Counted from the first letter of the stretch, positions 1 to 9,599 are shown. The stretch is DNA of 64,000 nucleotides from CAYMUL01 sp964393605 (GCA_964393605.1 CAYMUL010000002.1:1-64000), one strand, 5' to 3'. The notes: generated by a model from the letters alone, not told the origin. Translations and numbers: made by a program.

Positions 1-132
1 CTCAAATTTACCATTTTTATTTGAGGGATTTTTTTTATCGTTTTGGACAGATATGCATTTAATATTCTCTTCAACTCTTTCGAAAGTTAAAACTATTCTT
101 ACTTAAATGTCAAATTAATAATTAAAAATTTT

Positions 133-1758
133 TTAGTTCTCTTCAAGATGATTTACGTTTTCAAACCAACCAAAAAATTCTAATAGCGCGTATCTTCTCT
201 CCGGAGATACATAATAAAAATTTATTCCGCGAGGAGTGATCTCCCAAAATTCGGCGTCTTCAGTATTAAAGATTAACTCTTTTATTTTTTGAATGCGATG
301 CATCGGCTCAACGCGCATGTCTTCAAATATCAATCGTGCTAACTCAATTTCGCCGCGAAGTAAATAATATCCTGCAAGTCTCGATTGTGCAATACGAACG
401 CCAATCAACGATTGCTCACCTGCGCTATCTTTGCCCGGCGTTGCATCTATTGGCTGATCCAGTGTTAAGAAAAGATCCAATAGTTTGCGCAAGTTGGGAA
501 CTTTTTTCTCGAATGCAATTTCATTTACTTTGCACAAATCGAATGAAGCAGTTTCGAGTATGAAAAGAATATTATTCTTGTTTGCTTCCTGTCCGTAATA
601 TTTAAAGTAGAAAGAAATCTTTTCAACGTGTTCGGGCAAGTGTTCTAAAAGTTCTTCTGCAAGAATTCGGTAATGCTCGAGTGTGTTGAAAGCAGAACGT
701 GGATCTTTAGCGCGAATCCCAATTCTTAAATAAGAATTAAAATATTGAAACGCACAGTGCAGTGCGCCTTCGTCCTTTGCATGAACAGCACCCGATGCAA
801 TGAGTTCTGAGTTCAGCAACACTCCCGAAGCTACATCACGCAAAGATGCGCGTGAGTTATCAAACAACATTTCGTATAACCGGAAAATTTTTCTTTCGAG
901 TAAAATTTTTCTTTCCTCAATTCTTTTCATTACAAATTGAGAGTAACTCGAAAAATCGGGGTCGTAAAATTCAAAGCCGCTAAGTTTGAACCACTCATCT
1001 GGTAAGTTTTTTTTCTTATTTAAATATTGAAGAGTAATCTCGCGCAAAATTCCAACGCACAACAATGTAACTGCACGATCGCCTTGAATTACGCCATTGA
1101 GTGCTATATCTCCTAAGAAATTTATATTATCGTGAACTTTGTTTCTATACTTCAAAGTATATTTTACTTTTTTTGTAGCAAGATCATCTATCACTTTTGT
1201 TGTTGTTTTTTTTACATGTCCCAAAAAATTATGGGGACGGAGAAAATTAAAAACATAATTGAAGTGAGGAATAACAATTAATAAACTTACGATTATTAAA
1301 ACCAATACTAACGTAAGACTGAAGTAGGTTGGAAATTCTGCCTTCATAAAATTAATTACAAGTACAGTATCAACCGCCGTGATAACAAAAAAACCTATTA
1401 CAAAAAAATTCACACGGTCTTCGACGAACAGTTCCATAATTTTATCTGAATATTTATTTGCCGCCAACTGAACTATAATTGCAAGCACCGTGATTTCGAT
1501 ACCAAGAATAGCACTTACAATTTCACCCAAGCCACCAACTGTGTTTGTTAGGTTCGAAATATCGGTTGTATAAAGTCCCGCAAAAAAATTTGATCCGGTT
1601 TTGTATAATATAAAGTCAACAAGATATCCAAAAACAAATACTATCAAACTTAGCGAAAGCAATAGCAAAAGTGGAAGTAACCACGACGCTTTTTTGTCGT
1701 TACCATCTTGAAAAAGTATTTCGGTTTTTAATTCTGAATTTGTTTCGTTTCCGTTCAT
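133..1758 (-). CDS. DUF2254-like integral membrane protein
   Basis: A 541-residue membrane protein that resembles the DUF2254 family, for which no biochemical role is established. A short charged N-terminus is followed by about four hydrophobic segments (roughly residues 25-50, 72-98, 115-137 and 142-165) and then a long soluble helical C-terminal part of about 370 residues. The segment GIEITVLAIIVQLAANKYS, just after the second hydrophobic stretch, is what most suggests DUF2254. It starts at an ATG and stands alone, 166 bases from the next gene. The function is unknown; the membrane location is secure, the family name is a reading by eye. Confidence 0.7.
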   Translation of the reverse strand: MNGNETNSELKTEILFQDGNDKKASWLLPLLLLLSLSLIVFVFGYLVDFILYKTGSNFFAGLYTTDISNLTNTVGGLGEIVSAILGIEITVLAIIVQLAANKYSDKIMELFVEDRVNFFVIGFFVITAVDTVLVINFMKAEFPTYFSLTLVLVLIIVSLLIVIPHFNYVFNFLRPHNFLGHVKKTTTKVIDDLATKKVKYTLKYRNKVHDNINFLGDIALNGVIQGDRAVTLLCVGILREITLQYLNKKKNLPDEWFKLSGFEFYDPDFSSYSQFVMKRIEERKILLERKIFRLYEMLFDNSRASLRDVASGVLLNSELIASGAVHAKDEGALHCAFQYFNSYLRIGIRAKDPRSAFNTLEHYRILAEELLEHLPEHVEKISFYFKYYGQEANKNNILFILETASFDLCKVNEIAFEKKVPNLRKLLDLFLTLDQPIDATPGKDSAGEQSLIGVRIAQSRLAGYYLLRGEIELARLIFEDMRVEPMHRIQKIKELIFNTEDAEFWEITPRGINFYYVSPERRYALLEFFGWFENVNHLEEN

Positions 1759-1875
1759 CGATATTTCTGATAACTATTTTGTTGTAATAAACTTGTACAA
1801 ATTTCCTGAAAATAAAAACAAGAATGAAATTTTATTTTTTAAATTCAATAAAGATTAATAACTAAGATGTTTAAA

Positions 1876-1909
1876 ATAAAAAAAGGGAACCGAGTTCATC
1901 GATTCCCTT
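1876..1909 (-). terminator. Rho-independent terminator after the LamG/T9SS gene
   Basis: Arms at 1883-1893 and 1899-1909 form an 11-bp stem with one mismatch around a 5-base loop. Read on the minus strand it lies just past the stop codon at 1925 and is followed by a run of T residues (the A-tract at 1876-1884 on the plus strand). This is the layout of an intrinsic terminator for the gene at 1925-3211. Confidence 0.75.
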
Positions 1910-1924
1910 CTGAAGAGATTTTCT

Positions 1925-3211
1925 TTACTTCATCAAATTCATTTTGATTGTTTGTGAGAATTTGTTGTCTGCTGTTCTTAACACAGCATAATAAATTCCG
2001 CTGCCTAAATCTTTTGAATTAAACTCCGCCAGGTGAGTTCCGGCATTTCTTACTTCATTAATAAGTGTGCTGATTTCTTGTCCTAACGAATTATAAATTT
2101 TCAAAGTTACAAAAGACTCTTCCGGCAATTGAAAATTCAACGTGGTTGTTGGGTTGAAAGGATTGGGATAATTCTGGTTTAAGAAAAATTTCAATGGCAC
2201 TTCAACTTTAACTTCAATCTCGTTAGAGTATTCATACTTACCGTCTATATCTATTTGTTTTAAACGATATTTGTAAATACCGAATTGCGAAAAAGATTTA
2301 TCCTTAAAAGTATAAGTATTAGGTTTTGTACTCGTACCGCTTCCATTTACAAATCCGATTTTGTTCCACGATAAAGCAGAATTGACATCGACAAAAGTTC
2401 TTTCAATATCAAAACCGAGATTATTTAATTCTGTAGCTGTTTGCCAGATTAATGTTGTAACATCATCGCTATAGTCTGCTGTAAAAGAAGTAAGTTCAAC
2501 AGGAACAATAGTCGGCAGTTCTTTATCCCATGTAAATGATATTTCCGCAGTGTCAAGAGCTCTTTTGTAGAATCGGAATTCATCCATCAATCCTTCGAGT
2601 CCGGCAGAGGAGCTATAACCACCAATCGAGAAACCATTTCCGGCAGAAAAATTTATTGGTGTTTGAGAAACAGTATTTATAAGAGAACCATTTTTATAAA
2701 TTTTTATATTGGATGCGGCTGAATCATAAACAATATGAACAACGCTCGGACCAGGAATTATGTTATTAATTTGCACATCAGTTAAACCGGTACCTCTTAA
2801 AACAGCACCACCCGATGGTGCAACACCGCCAATAAAACACCGGAAAGAATGTCCCGGATCGCCAAATAAATATCTTGTAGTTGCAGGTGCTAAAGGTAAA
2901 TTGTTTAGCCACATGCTAATAGTAAAACTGCTAGTTCCCGTGGTTAAGTTATATCCTGTAGTTATTTTGGCACTTGCAGTAGCAGTTCCGGACATGCAAC
3001 TATCGAATTGTCCATTGGCACTAAGTGTCAGGTTCGTTAAAGTTCCGGTCGTGTTTCCAACACCGGGAACGGCATAGTTAGTTACGGCAGTTGATGCGGG
3101 GTTATCTTCAAATCTATAATATATTAGGTCGGGAAGATTATAAACTTGAGAAAAAATATTGTTACTGATAACAATTAAAAAAAGCGAAAAAAGAGTAGCA
3201 CTAAATTTCAT
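1925..3211 (-). CDS. LamG-like domain protein with T9SS type A sorting domain
   Basis: Secreted surface protein of 428 residues. A signal peptide occupies residues 1-21 (ending NNIFSQ). Residues about 28-225 look like a concanavalin/LamG jelly-roll, a fold that usually binds carbohydrate or other ligands: it opens with YYRFED and closes with GLMDEFRFYKRAL. A PVELTSFTA linker leads into an FnIII-like strand region, and residues about 340-428 form a T9SS sorting domain with NYPNPFNP. Established knowledge: such C-terminal domains direct export across the outer membrane and are removed by the T9SS sortase. The ligand cannot be read from sequence. The start ATG has an upstream AAGGAG. The C-terminal third is paralogous to that of the next gene upstream. 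Confidence 0.85.
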   Translation of the reverse strand: MKFSATLFSLFLIVISNNIFSQVYNLPDLIYYRFEDNPASTAVTNYAVPGVGNTTGTLTNLTLSANGQFDSCMSGTATASAKITTGYNLTTGTSSFTISMWLNNLPLAPATTRYLFGDPGHSFRCFIGGVAPSGGAVLRGTGLTDVQINNIIPGPSVVHIVYDSAASNIKIYKNGSLINTVSQTPINFSAGNGFSIGGYSSSAGLEGLMDEFRFYKRALDTAEISFTWDKELPTIVPVELTSFTADYSDDVTTLIWQTATELNNLGFDIERTFVDVNSALSWNKIGFVNGSGTSTKPNTYTFKDKSFSQFGIYKYRLKQIDIDGKYEYSNEIEVKVEVPLKFFLNQNYPNPFNPTTTLNFQLPEESFVTLKIYNSLGQEISTLINEVRNAGTHLAEFNSKDLGSGIYYAVLRTADNKFSQTIKMNLMK

Positions 3212-3263
3212 TCAAATTCTCCTTGAATTAAAAAATATTTAAAGTCGAACAACTTTTAAAGAA

Positions 3264-3290
3264 ATATCCCGCTGATTGTCAGCGGGATAT
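3264..3290 (-). terminator. Perfect 12-bp hairpin between the two T9SS genes
   Basis: ATATCCCGCTGA and its exact reverse complement flank a three-base loop. It sits 57 bases after the stop of the gene at 3347-4774 and upstream of the 1925-3211 gene. On the minus strand a T-rich but interrupted tract follows it, so a terminator or attenuator between the two T9SS genes is the likely role. Confidence 0.6.
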
Positions 3291-3346
3291 TAAAATTAAT
3301 CTATTTTCAGTAATGTTTTTCACAAACAAAAAATTATGATAAGAGA

Positions 3347-4774
3347 TTATTTCATCAAACTCATTTTGAGTGTTTTGGAAATAACGTTTTCGCCCACTCT
3401 TATAACTGCATAATAAATTCCACTGCTTAAATCTTTTGCATCAAATTCAACTTGATGAAAGCCTGCGGTTTGTACTTCATTGATTAAAGTGCTTACTTCT
3501 TGTCCTAATGAGTTATAAACTTTCAGATTGACAAAAGATTCTGAAGGCAATTGGAATGTTATCATTGTACTTGGATTGAACGGGTTTGGATAATTTTGTT
3601 CCAGTACAAATTCCATTGGAGTTAAATCAACTTCAACTTCATCGGAATAAGCAAATGTACCGTTGAGATCGATTTGTTTCAATCTATAAGAAACGTTAGC
3701 ATTTCCAAGACCTGAAACATCATCTGCGAATGCATAATTAGTTTCTTCAGCAGTAGTAATTTTGCCTGCTTTGAAACCGATTGCAACCCAATCTGCACCG
3801 TTAATTCTTCTTTGAATTTCGAAACCGGTATTGTTGGTCTCTGTTGCAGTTGTCCAATTCAGATTAATGGTTGTGCCGGTTTGTTTTGCGGTGAAAGATG
3901 TTAATTCAACAGGAACTAATACTAACCATTTTTGTAATGCGGCAGTGGCATTTGCTTGAAGGTCTGCTAAGTTAGTACCTGCAACTAATGCAAATCCACA
4001 AACAACTTCTGCATTTGCAGGGAGTGTGAATGGACCAGAACCAATCCAAGTTCTATAGTCACCGTTTGTAGTAATAGCTTCATTTAAAAACGTCGCCATC
4101 CATGCGTATGACGAATCACGGATTGAAGCAGCAGCACCGGCGAGTGTAACTCTTGCACCAGACATTCCTGAAAGAGCAACAATTCCATAGTACGCAGGAT
4201 CTAGTGCCCCACCATTTTCATATTGATATGCCATGTGACGGGTAGCATCGTAACCGCCTCGATTCAATGCGTAGTTAGCCGCTCCAACATCCCAATCAGC
4301 AAATATACCAGCATAAATATTAGATTGAGCAGTTGTGGACTTCAAGCCAACTTTATAAAGAACAAATTTATCTCCCGTATTTGAAGCAGAAGTAATTCTC
4401 ATATTCACACCGGAAGGGGTAGGAGCAGTTGCATCCGTAACAACGCACTCTGCCATTTGGTTAAAGTGAGTGTTTGAGGAGAACCCTGAAAATGGTGTAA
4501 GCACAGTCATATCTGCAATACTGAAACTGCCAACATGTCCATTAGCTTTTCCGTTTTTGCCAATTAGAAATCCTGCAGTGTACATGGCATCATTGGTATT
4601 ACCATTGAATTTAACGCCAGCACCTTGAGTGAAGCCTCCGTCATGTCCAATTAATCCATTGTCAAAAGCAGAAACTTTTAACGGACCAGTGTCATGCAGA
4701 AGAATAGTTTGAGCATTAGTGTAAGCTGAAAAACTTACAATCAACAATGCTACGAAAAGAAAGTTTTTTCTCAT
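3347..4774 (-). CDS. Secreted protein with T9SS type A sorting domain
   Basis: A 475-residue secreted protein with a signal peptide at residues 1-21 (ending AYTNAQ). The first ~290 residues are Gly/Ala/Asn-rich and predicted beta-rich; I do not recognise the domain. It is followed by LVPVELTSFTA, an FnIII-like region (LNWTTATETNNTGFEIQRR), and a C-terminal T9SS domain with NYPNPFNP and YNSLGQEVSTLINEV. The start ATG is fixed by a strong GGAGG 6 bases upstream. The organisation matches the downstream gene at 1925-3211, which suggests duplication of the sorting module. The role at the cell surface is unknown. Confidence 0.85.
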   Translation of the reverse strand: MRKNFLFVALLIVSFSAYTNAQTILLHDTGPLKVSAFDNGLIGHDGGFTQGAGVKFNGNTNDAMYTAGFLIGKNGKANGHVGSFSIADMTVLTPFSGFSSNTHFNQMAECVVTDATAPTPSGVNMRITSASNTGDKFVLYKVGLKSTTAQSNIYAGIFADWDVGAANYALNRGGYDATRHMAYQYENGGALDPAYYGIVALSGMSGARVTLAGAAASIRDSSYAWMATFLNEAITTNGDYRTWIGSGPFTLPANAEVVCGFALVAGTNLADLQANATAALQKWLVLVPVELTSFTAKQTGTTINLNWTTATETNNTGFEIQRRINGADWVAIGFKAGKITTAEETNYAFADDVSGLGNANVSYRLKQIDLNGTFAYSDEVEVDLTPMEFVLEQNYPNPFNPSTMITFQLPSESFVNLKVYNSLGQEVSTLINEVQTAGFHQVEFDAKDLSSGIYYAVIRVGENVISKTLKMSLMK

Positions 4775-4875
4775 CTGATACCTCCAGATAGTTTAATTAT
4801 GAAAGAAAGTGTTAATTATTTCAGTTTCTTAATCAATATTAAATATTAATTTTTAAATAGTCAAATAATTATAAA

Positions 4876-5643
4876 TTATTTTTTTGATTCAAAGGAGGCA
4901 TCCCTCATCATCTCTTCTGCGAGTTCTTTGCCCAAAAATTTATCAATGGCTGAATGAAGAAGATAGAGTAATGGCGTTAAAATAATTGCAATAATAAATT
5001 TATAAATGTAGTTGACGATGCCAATTGCAATGACTAAACTCAAACTCCACCCTGCACCAATATAGAATGCAATTATTAAAACAACGAAGCTATCGATGAA
5101 TTGAGAAACGAGAGTAGAACCGGTTGCGCGAAGCCATAGCATCCTACTTTCCGTGAACCTTCTTATGTAATGGAAAGTTGCAACGTCGATTAATTGTCCC
5201 AACAAAAATGCAACAAGTGAACCCGCAATTATCCATAACCCTTGTCCAAAAATTGTATTGAAGGCGATATCCATATTCAACAATCCATCACTTGTTTCTC
5301 GTTGAATCCAAAAATCTGCAGAAGTTAGATTGATTGAAAAAAAAACTATGATGTATGCGTAACAAATTAAACCCGCCGCCATGAATGAAAGCAACTTCAC
5401 TCCCCGTTTTCCAAAATATTCGTTGATGATATCTGTCATTATAAAAACAACAGGCCACAGAAGAACACCCGCAGTTAAATTGAATGATAGGTTTTCAATT
5501 CCGAGAAGAGAAATATTTATCGGGATAAATCCGAAAGTTTTTTCAAGTGAAAAAATTTTAACGCCAATAAATTCTGCGAGCAAAGCATTCGTTATAAAAA
5601 AGCCACCCAATAATATGAAGAGTAAGTTTCTTTTATCTTTCAT
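4876..5643 (-). CDS. yhhQ: Queuosine precursor transporter, YhhQ/VUT family
   Basis: Inner-membrane transporter of 255 residues that matches the YhhQ (VUT_1) family, whose members import queuosine precursors (preQ0/preQ1 or queuine) for modification of tRNA wobble position 34. About six hydrophobic segments are visible. Family-like stretches are ITNALLAEFIGVKIF at the N-terminus, MTDIINEYFGKRGVK in the first third, GQLIDVATFHYIRR in the middle and GSTLVSQFIDSFVV in the second half. No other queuosine genes lie nearby, so the substrate is assigned by family only. It follows the gene at 5655-6359 by 11 bases and is probably cotranscribed with it. Confidence 0.85.
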   Translation of the reverse strand: MKDKRNLLFILLGGFFITNALLAEFIGVKIFSLEKTFGFIPINISLLGIENLSFNLTAGVLLWPVVFIMTDIINEYFGKRGVKLLSFMAAGLICYAYIIVFFSINLTSADFWIQRETSDGLLNMDIAFNTIFGQGLWIIAGSLVAFLLGQLIDVATFHYIRRFTESRMLWLRATGSTLVSQFIDSFVVLIIAFYIGAGWSLSLVIAIGIVNYIYKFIIAIILTPLLYLLHSAIDKFLGKELAEEMMRDASFESKK

Positions 5644-5654
5644 TTCGGGAAAGT

Positions 5655-6359
5655 TCAGTTAATGAATTCTCTAAGAAAAACTTCTAACTCATCCAATACT
5701 TTTTCATCGAGAGTGAACGTAACGTAATCAGCGAAATTATTTAAGATGACGAGAGCGTTAATGCTTGTATCCTTCGCTTCCAGATCGGCGATATGCCTGG
5801 AAACATTATGATTTAAAATCCTAATATCTTCATACATATTAGATAGATTATTCATTTCCCAATCGGGATGCTCTCCCTTTTTCCACTTTACATATTGAGC
5901 GAGTAGATACATAGAGAAAGCACGTATCTGTGTCTCTTCAAGTGTGGCAAATGGAAGGTGAAAGTTTAGCATCGGTTTAAGTTTGCGCATTACCGGGCAG
6001 CCGGAGGAAACCATCATTATGCCGATGTAACTGCTGACTCCGGTTTGTAACGCGGCTTTTTTCGTATATGTTCTTACGTTAGTTTCAACAGTGATTTCTG
6101 CTGTTTGATAGGAAGGAAAATCCTTGAATGCTTCGATCACATCAATAAGATTAATCGCAACGGGACAATACTCTACTTTCGTTTCATCGAGAGGACAATG
6201 CATGCACTTAAAATTTTTTAACTTTGCCCATTCTGTTACTTTGTTCTCGGCTTTACGTATTATTGTAAGTGTATCGGCATCAACGGTAACCTGAAATTTT
6301 TTTTCGGTTCCGTTTTCGAATTGGAATTTATATTTAAAGATTAATTCTTTACTCAACAA
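5655..6359 (-). CDS. Conserved unknown protein with four cysteines (DUF6901-like)
   Basis: A soluble protein of 234 residues that I only tentatively place in the DUF6901 group. The N-terminal ~100 residues are beta-rich. A CMHC pair (Cys52, Cys55), Cys65 (YCPVA) and Cys121 (SGCPVM) could together bind a metal or Fe-S cluster; this is inference. The C-terminal half is helical. No signal peptide or membrane segment is present, so it should be cytoplasmic. The reading frame opens with TTG TTG, with a weak purine-rich AAGAGAAA upstream; no ATG is available nearby. It precedes yhhQ by 11 bases, hinting at cotranscription. Confidence 0.6.
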   Translation of the reverse strand: MLSKELIFKYKFQFENGTEKKFQVTVDADTLTIIRKAENKVTEWAKLKNFKCMHCPLDETKVEYCPVAINLIDVIEAFKDFPSYQTAEITVETNVRTYTKKAALQTGVSSYIGIMMVSSGCPVMRKLKPMLNFHLPFATLEETQIRAFSMYLLAQYVKWKKGEHPDWEMNNLSNMYEDIRILNHNVSRHIADLEAKDTSINALVILNNFADYVTFTLDEKVLDELEVFLREFIN

Positions 6360-6469
6360 GTTTCTCTTAGTTCTGAATACAATTTATGGAATTAAGTAAG
6401 AATTCCACAAGCAATATATTCAAAATGAGTTTTGTTGAGTGTGAGGTTAGTTTGTTTTTTTAAATCAGA

Positions 6470-7381
6470 TTATTTGCGGTTCACATCAATGTTGGAAACA
6501 CCACCCTTGATTTTTATAAAGAATTTTTTTTCTGCCTCTGAAAAATTCTCAGTCTGAAATTTATCTTTAGTAACTTCTTTCATATCTTCAAAATCATAAC
6601 TGGAAAGAGAAAGATCTGATTTAATTTGTACGCCAACCGATTCAGGTACCTTCAGTCGTATAGATGCCGCACCGGCTGAGATTTCAATATTAACATCGTC
6701 GTCATACAGCTCGCCAAATTCCATTCTCACATCTGAAGCGCCGGTTTCTAATTTCAAACTCCGAACTTTTAGCAACTCGAAATCTCCTTCAACACTTGCG
6801 GCACCGATACCAAGTTGCACATCGTAAATCAAATTATTATTTAACTCAATTTCATTTTCAAAGTGATGATCATCGTTATCTCCGAACTCGATATCAATAT
6901 CTTCAAGTTCAATCTTCGCATTAAGAGAATCGCCTTCTGTATCCGTTTTAATTTTAAAATTCGATCCGGAAGTGCTTGAGTTAAGTTTGAGTAGCGCGTC
7001 ATTATTTTCAAGATTGGTAAAATTGAATCTTCCGACTCCGCTTTTAAATTTTAGCGACATCACTTTAATTGTTGAATCGTATGGAATATCATATTTCTCA
7101 ACGGTGAAAGTGTGTTTATGTTTCTTCCCATGAAACCAGTTAAAATTTCTGCTGAAGATTGAAAACAAAATCGACGCAATCAAAATTGCCGAGAGCGCGG
7201 CAAGTATAATTTTAGTAGTGTTGTTTTTTAAGATTACAGAGATTCCTATTAAAATTAATACGAGTGGCCAAAGTTTTGTTAATTCCGGCAGAGATAATGT
7301 GAAATCGAAAAGATTATTGAGAAGGAGAAATCCTCCCAAAAAAAGAAAAAGAACACCCCAAAAAATTTGTTTCGGTTTCAT
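6470..7381 (-). CDS. LiaF-like membrane protein with beta-rich envelope-sensing domain
   Basis: A 303-residue membrane protein. Three or four hydrophobic segments fill residues 5-80 (including FWGVLFLFLGGFLLLNNLF and LWPLVLILIGISVIL), the pattern of the LiaI/LiaF transmembrane region. Residues ~95-303 are a repetitive beta-rich domain with GVGRFNFTNL, GIGAASVEGDF and GAASIRLKVP motifs, as in LiaF/DUF2154-type cell-wall stress proteins. In Firmicutes LiaF represses a cell-envelope two-component system; that role cannot be assumed here. The start overlaps the 3' end of the PspC gene by 4 bases, so the two are almost certainly translated together. Confidence 0.75.
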   Translation of the reverse strand: MKPKQIFWGVLFLFLGGFLLLNNLFDFTLSLPELTKLWPLVLILIGISVILKNNTTKIILAALSAILIASILFSIFSRNFNWFHGKKHKHTFTVEKYDIPYDSTIKVMSLKFKSGVGRFNFTNLENNDALLKLNSSTSGSNFKIKTDTEGDSLNAKIELEDIDIEFGDNDDHHFENEIELNNNLIYDVQLGIGAASVEGDFELLKVRSLKLETGASDVRMEFGELYDDDVNIEISAGAASIRLKVPESVGVQIKSDLSLSSYDFEDMKEVTKDKFQTENFSEAEKKFFIKIKGGVSNIDVNRK

Positions 7382-7809
7382 GATGATTCCCTTTCTCTGT
7401 TTGATGATTCTCTCTCTTTATTTATTGAATTAATTAAAAGCCAACCGCCAAGTACCACAAGAACTAACGGGAAAAAATCTACGAAATCGAAAAACGGTAA
7501 AAAATTGTCGAAGAGAATCAGCACTCCGAGAAGAATTAAGATTGCCCCCATGATCTTTCCGCCTTGAGAATTTCCCTTCTTGTCCTCCTCGTTTTGTGTT
7601 CCATCAACAATTTGTGTACCGGTCAGAGGTTCATTGGGAATGAGAAACATACACAGCAAATAAAGAACTATGCCTGCGCCCGAGACAAACACCAAAAGCG
7701 CAAATGTAAGCCGAACAAAAACCGAATCAACTTCCAGATATTGCGCGATTCCGCCGGCAACACCGGAAATCTTTTTATCGGTTCGTGAGCGATATAATTT
7801 CTTTTTCAT
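7378..7809 (-). CDS. PspC domain membrane protein
   Basis: A 143-residue protein with an N-terminal PspC domain: KKLYRSRTDKKISGVAGGIA followed by YLEVDSVFVRLTFALLVF, the signature of the family. A second membrane region at about residues 85-130 contains two closely spaced hydrophobic stretches. PspC proteins act in the phage-shock or envelope-stress response at the inner membrane. The pairing with a LiaF-like gene through a 4-base overlap supports an envelope-stress role. No PspA or PspF homologue is visible in the window. Confidence 0.85.
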   Translation of the reverse strand: MKKKLYRSRTDKKISGVAGGIAQYLEVDSVFVRLTFALLVFVSGAGIVLYLLCMFLIPNEPLTGTQIVDGTQNEEDKKGNSQGGKIMGAILILLGVLILFDNFLPFFDFVDFFPLVLVVLGGWLLINSINKERESSNRERESS

Positions 7810-7943
7810 TTTTTCACCTTGATAGAATATTAATGTTTTATTTAACTCGGATGCAAACTTAAAAAACTTATTCCTCTTCTCCTTTATAATTTGTTGTTCG
7901 GAAAATCAATATGAACAATGGAAAAGTTTTTTTATGAATGGTT

Positions 7944-9281
7944 CTAAACCAAAATTTCCCGTTTGCTTTTTATATTGAAGCGGATTGATAATAATAATCC
8001 TGAAAAGAATAGCCCGAAAAGAAGTCCCACCCAAATTCCATTTATTCCGAAATTAAATGTGAATCCCAAAATGTAAGCCAATGGTAAAGCAATTATCCAA
8101 TACGCAAAAAAAGTAATGATGGTAGGAATTTTTACATCAGTCAGCCCTCTTAAAATTCCGAGACTTACAGCTTGCGTTCCATCAAAGATTTGAAATAATG
8201 CGGCAATGATTAATAAATCGGCGGCAATATTAATTACAATTTTTTCATTGATGTATAAATGTGGAAGTTGATAATTGAAAAGGATAAATATCGATCCCGC
8301 GAACATCATAAAACCAATCGAGAGAGAAAGCGCAGTGAAACCCGAACGTCGGACTTCTAAAATATTTTTTACACCGACTGCATTGCCGACACGCACAGCG
8401 CCGGCGGATGAAATGCCCATCGCAACCATGTACGTCAATGATGCAAGATTAATTGCAATCTGATGCGCGGCTAATGATTCAGGATTTAACCATCCAACCA
8501 TCACTGCCGCAAAAGCAAAAGCACCGATCTCAAACAGATATTGCAGTCCGCTCGGAATTCCCAAGCGCAATAATTTTTTTATCGTTTCAAGTTTTGGATG
8601 AAATGATTTAAAGGATAAATCATATTTATTTACCCGTCCACTTTTATAAACGAAAAATGCCATTGCAAACATCATGAAACATCTTGAAATGAAAGTAGCC
8701 CAACCGGCGCCGTCAAGTTCAAGCCGCGGAAATCCGAGATTGCCATAAATCAAAACCCAATTTGCGAATACATTAACAAGGTTTGCAGTTATAGAAATTA
8801 TCATTGCCGGGCGCATTATAGAAAGTCCCTCAACAAATTGTTTGTATGATTGAAAGAACATCAACGGAATACTTGAGTAAGCCAATATTCTGAAATAACT
8901 TTCTGCATATTCAACAACTTCGGGGGATTGTTTCAAAAATTTTAACCCATTGCTTGCAACCAACACTATTACAAGTAATATAATTGATGTAATAACATTG
9001 ATTAGAAAAGAATGTTTAAAAAGTTCTCCCTCTTCCCTCTTTTCGGAATTACCGACTGCAATAGCAACGAGAGGCGTAACTGCATAACTTATTCCCAAGC
9101 CGACAACGAGTATCAGAAAAAAAACATTATTCGCCAACGCCGCCGCCGCCAATGGAGTCGCACCAAGTCTTCCCACCATGGCATTATCAACTACCGACAT
9201 CATTATGTATCCAATCTGCGCAACAACTATTGGTGATGCGAGACTAACAGTTTCTTTTATATGTTGCTTAACTGATTTCAA
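7944..9281 (-). CDS. MATE family multidrug/cation antiporter
   Basis: A 445-residue inner-membrane transporter with about twelve hydrophobic segments arranged as two similar halves, the layout of the MATE (NorM/DinF) family, which exports drugs or metabolites in exchange for Na+ or H+. The N-terminal IVVAQIGYIMMSVVDNAMVG and the matching repeat around GIPSGLQYLFEIGAFAFAAV are family hallmarks. The frame begins with TTG; I see no good ATG or strong ribosome binding site, so the exact start is uncertain by a few codons. Substrate is unknown. It is a single-gene unit, with a repeat region upstream. Confidence 0.88.
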   Translation of the reverse strand: MKSVKQHIKETVSLASPIVVAQIGYIMMSVVDNAMVGRLGATPLAAAALANNVFFLILVVGLGISYAVTPLVAIAVGNSEKREEGELFKHSFLINVITSIILLVIVLVASNGLKFLKQSPEVVEYAESYFRILAYSSIPLMFFQSYKQFVEGLSIMRPAMIISITANLVNVFANWVLIYGNLGFPRLELDGAGWATFISRCFMMFAMAFFVYKSGRVNKYDLSFKSFHPKLETIKKLLRLGIPSGLQYLFEIGAFAFAAVMVGWLNPESLAAHQIAINLASLTYMVAMGISSAGAVRVGNAVGVKNILEVRRSGFTALSLSIGFMMFAGSIFILFNYQLPHLYINEKIVINIAADLLIIAALFQIFDGTQAVSLGILRGLTDVKIPTIITFFAYWIIALPLAYILGFTFNFGINGIWVGLLFGLFFSGLLLSIRFNIKSKREILV

Positions 9282-9324
9282 AATAATCTTAAATGATTTT
9301 GCGAAAATTAATTTTAATTGATTG

Positions 9325-9502
9325 GTGAGTCTATTGTAATAAGGTCAGAAACGGTTGAAACCGTTTTACTATTCAGTAAGAATTTCCTTTAACCAACGGC
9401 TTCAGTCGTTGGTTAATAATAACTAAAAGAACTGCGAACCGTTTTAACGGTTTATGATTTTTTTCCAATTTTAGATTAATGACCTTTTTATGATGAACTC
9501 AT
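9325..9502. repeat. Direct repeat copy 1 flanking tRNA-Ser(GGA)
   Basis: About 180 bases closely similar to 9727-9917 in the same orientation. It contains a stem-loop built on ACCAACGGCT and AGTCGTTGGT and a second one, AACCGTTTTAACGGTT. It fills most of the 318-base gap between the MATE gene and tRNA-Ser. It encodes no protein. Hairpin-rich repeats of this kind are commonly interspersed in intergenic DNA. Confidence 0.75.
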
Positions 9503-9599
9503 AGGTAAAAAATTAGTTTCAACAATGAGAGGATTTCGTTTGCAGATTCACGCTTCATTGTTTTGAGGTTATAAATTAAAAAGTGAATCGTGCTGAATT

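Noticed and set aside
4775..5700. preQ1 riboswitch for yhhQ
   Set aside because: The upstream space is only 11 bases after another gene; no aptamer-like structure was found.
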